This document shows positions 62,064 to 64,000 of a stretch of 64,000 nucleotides of DNA, in pieces (position 1 is the stretch's first letter; each line of letters starts with the position of its first letter). The notes beneath the pieces were generated by a model. The model did no database searches, was not told the origin of the DNA, and was given only the letters and a program-made list of their open reading frames with translations. Source of the DNA: Rotaria macrura (taxonomy: Eukaryota; Rotifera; Eurotatoria; Philodinida; Philodinidae); contig OENT01000162.1 in the NCBI GenBank assembly GCA_900239685.1, forward strand, positions 62,001 to 126,000, read 5' to 3'. A program made the translations under genes and the position numbers.

Positions 62064-64000
62064 TTGATAATTTTGTATTGAAATGAGAGCAAAAAGCAGG
62101 ATAAGAAATTTTATATTACGTAAAATCCATTAAGTGTAGCATGTTTTATTTACATCGAGGCTCATTCTGAAATGGAAATGGAAATCATATTCAGATAAAG
62201 ATTAAAAAAGTAAATTCTAGGTTCTATTCAACGGACATACGAACGAAGGAGCACACACAAATAAACATATGCCGGGCAGGCAATTGACATTAGCTTTTCA
62301 TTGGTTAATATTCACATCAAATTTCTTCTATGATTAGAATATCTTTGTTACACCCACCATCATACAGCGCCATCTATCAAAATGTTATAGTTAGTATATA
62401 CATACTTTATACATGCAACAACATAAGTATGCTGAAGTACATAAGCATACTCTTTGATCTGCACTATATGAGGATAGAATGTCACTCTATTAGAAAGATC
62501 AGAAAAAAATTACTCAAAGATTTTACTGATCATTTTTATTTGAAAAAAAAAAGATTCTGTCATTGTCTGTATTGCCAAATCGATCATATTTTCAATGGAA
62601 AAGCAAATGTAGCTTGACAGAGCTTAGGTATCTTCTGACTTTAATCACGTCTCAGTCTTTTTTTAAATTTATTATTTTCTTATAAAATTAAATATTAACA
62701 CAAACTCTATTCGTAATATCAAATGACATCATTTTCTGATCGATATGTCTATATATATGTATGATTTTTCTTCTGAAACTTCGATAGCTATTCCCTTCGA
62801 TATTTAAAAACATACATGCATCACTATCATCACAACTTTTTTGGTGCAGTCGATCTATTGTAGTACTCTTATATCTCATTTGTTTCATCTCATTGTCTTA
62901 TTATCAGATCGATCCATGTCGTCTTTTTTCCTGTTTCACCCTTCGTATCAGTCATGCAGAAAAACACACAAGTTACGTGCATGAAATAGATCATGGCACG
63001 ATGTTAGTACAGATAGAATTTAGTGCATTTTATATCAATCTTCCAGCGAGAAAATTTAAGATTAATCACTGTGAAAATGAAAAACACAATGAGAATGTTT
63101 TCTGCATTATTCGATCAATATTTTCATGATTTCTGACAAAGCATGATATGTTTATTCACCGATGAAGTTAAGAACTAATAAACCGTAAGTTTAAAAATTC
63201 AATTACTTCAATTTTTACAGTAATATTAACAAATAAGAAAGGCTAATTTGTGTTGTTTTCTATTCCTATTCATGTCTATTTTTGTACTCGAAACCATGGT
63301 AGAATGTAGTTTGATAAAAATATTTCCCAAAATATTTCAACAAGTGTCTTAGCTTTGAAAAGGAAAGAGTACGTACAGTTATGTATAAATATGATGAATT
63401 ATTCGATCTGTCATCATATAATATTTCGTTTGCTTATCTGTATCGAACACATTATAATTGTTATCAGTTAATTAGCACTTGTTTAAAATTGAATTTTTTG
63501 AAGTCTATCTTAGTAAAGAACAATGCAGTAGTCTTACTATCTATGTGCATAACCATACTGATCGAAAGTTGTTGAAAAGAATAAAATCAACCATTAAGAA
63601 AAGATTGTATGGAAGAATTCATCGGATAGTTTTTCACGAGCAAATCTCCGTCATCTTTGCACGCACGTTCTACAAAGTGATAGATTTAACACGTTCAAAA
63701 TTCCCTCATACAACATTATGTTCTATTGTCACTATGAAAATGTTACTCTGAATGAGTTCATGACTATAGTTATGATTCTGATGCTTGGCCAAATCTTTAG
63801 ATTAGATTAAATATGATCGTTTATTTCTTTCATAGATTGATGTTGCTGGTCCATATGTATATATGCGTAGATATATATATATATATATGTCTATAATTTT
63901 TTTTTATCTATTGTTGTTGATTGCAATTCTTGCAGATAATGTCTGACGTATACATATGTGAAAAGATGCATTTGATTTATTGTATGAATCTACGTTTCTA
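62064..64000. other. Upstream region of the phosphatase gene to window end
   Basis: About 1.9 kb holding, presumably, the promoter of the minus-strand phosphatase gene. A short (AT)n tract lies at about 63869-63889. Open frames (for example 63479-63751 plus, 62893-63129 plus) have no motifs. Nothing else supported. Confidence 0.45.

Noticed and set aside
1..64000. CRISPR arrays, tRNA or rRNA genes, bacterial operon features
   Set aside because: No regularly spaced direct repeats, no T-loop/cloverleaf pattern, and all intact genes are intron-containing animal genes.

Overview
This window is nuclear DNA of a small invertebrate animal. Composition is AT-rich, most genes are split by short GT-AG introns (many of 50-120 bp, a few of 0.8-2 kb), and the families are metazoan: alpha carbonic anhydrase, ATRX, SPSB3, Bicaudal-D and a receptor tyrosine phosphatase. 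The mix, together with an arginine-specific ADP-ribosyltransferase/TPR pseudogene and a cysteine-rich EB-like membrane protein, resembles what I know of bdelloid rotifer genomes (Rotaria/Adineta type). That assignment is inference; the sequence itself only establishes an intron-rich animal.

Layout. (1) 0.9-11.4 kb, plus strand: three tandem two-exon genes for secreted, probably membrane-tethered alpha carbonic anhydrases, all interrupted at the same codon in the same phase. Between the first and second lie two short inverted-repeat elements. (2) 15.2-24.2 kb, minus: an eleven-exon ATRX-type SNF2 chromatin remodeller of about 1,327 aa without an N-terminal ADD finger. One of its introns holds a non-autonomous hAT element with target duplication, another a near-perfect 30-bp inverted repeat. 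(3) 24.7-27.2 kb, minus: a four-exon gene for an unrecognised charged, probably nuclear protein. (4) 28.65-28.95 kb, plus: a relic of a hAT transposase C-terminus. (5) 30.8-33.7 kb, minus: an eight-exon, 765-aa type II membrane protein with a long cysteine-rich ectodomain. (6) 36.5-37.55 kb, minus: SPSB3-like SPRY/SOCS-box ubiquitin ligase adaptor. (7) 41.4-45.2 kb, minus: Bicaudal-D dynein adaptor with two mutually exclusive candidate terminal exons. (8) 46.4-52.3 kb: a decayed block holding coding-like debris, an ADP-ribosyltransferase with an in-frame stop, and two degenerate TPR arrays. (9) 52.7-62.1 kb, minus: an 18-exon receptor tyrosine phosphatase of about 1,199 aa whose cytoplasmic half belongs to the PTPRG/PTPRZ/Ptp99A clade and whose second phosphatase domain has lost its catalytic cysteine.

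Exon coordinates were worked out by eye from splice signals, reading frame and family conservation. In every multi-exon gene described as intact the exon lengths sum to a multiple of three with one continuous frame, which is strong internal support. The genes do not form an obvious pathway. The clearest functional units are the carbonic anhydrase cluster and the intact housekeeping or signalling genes; the transposon remnants and the pseudogene block are the plastic parts. I found no CRISPR array, tRNA or rRNA gene.
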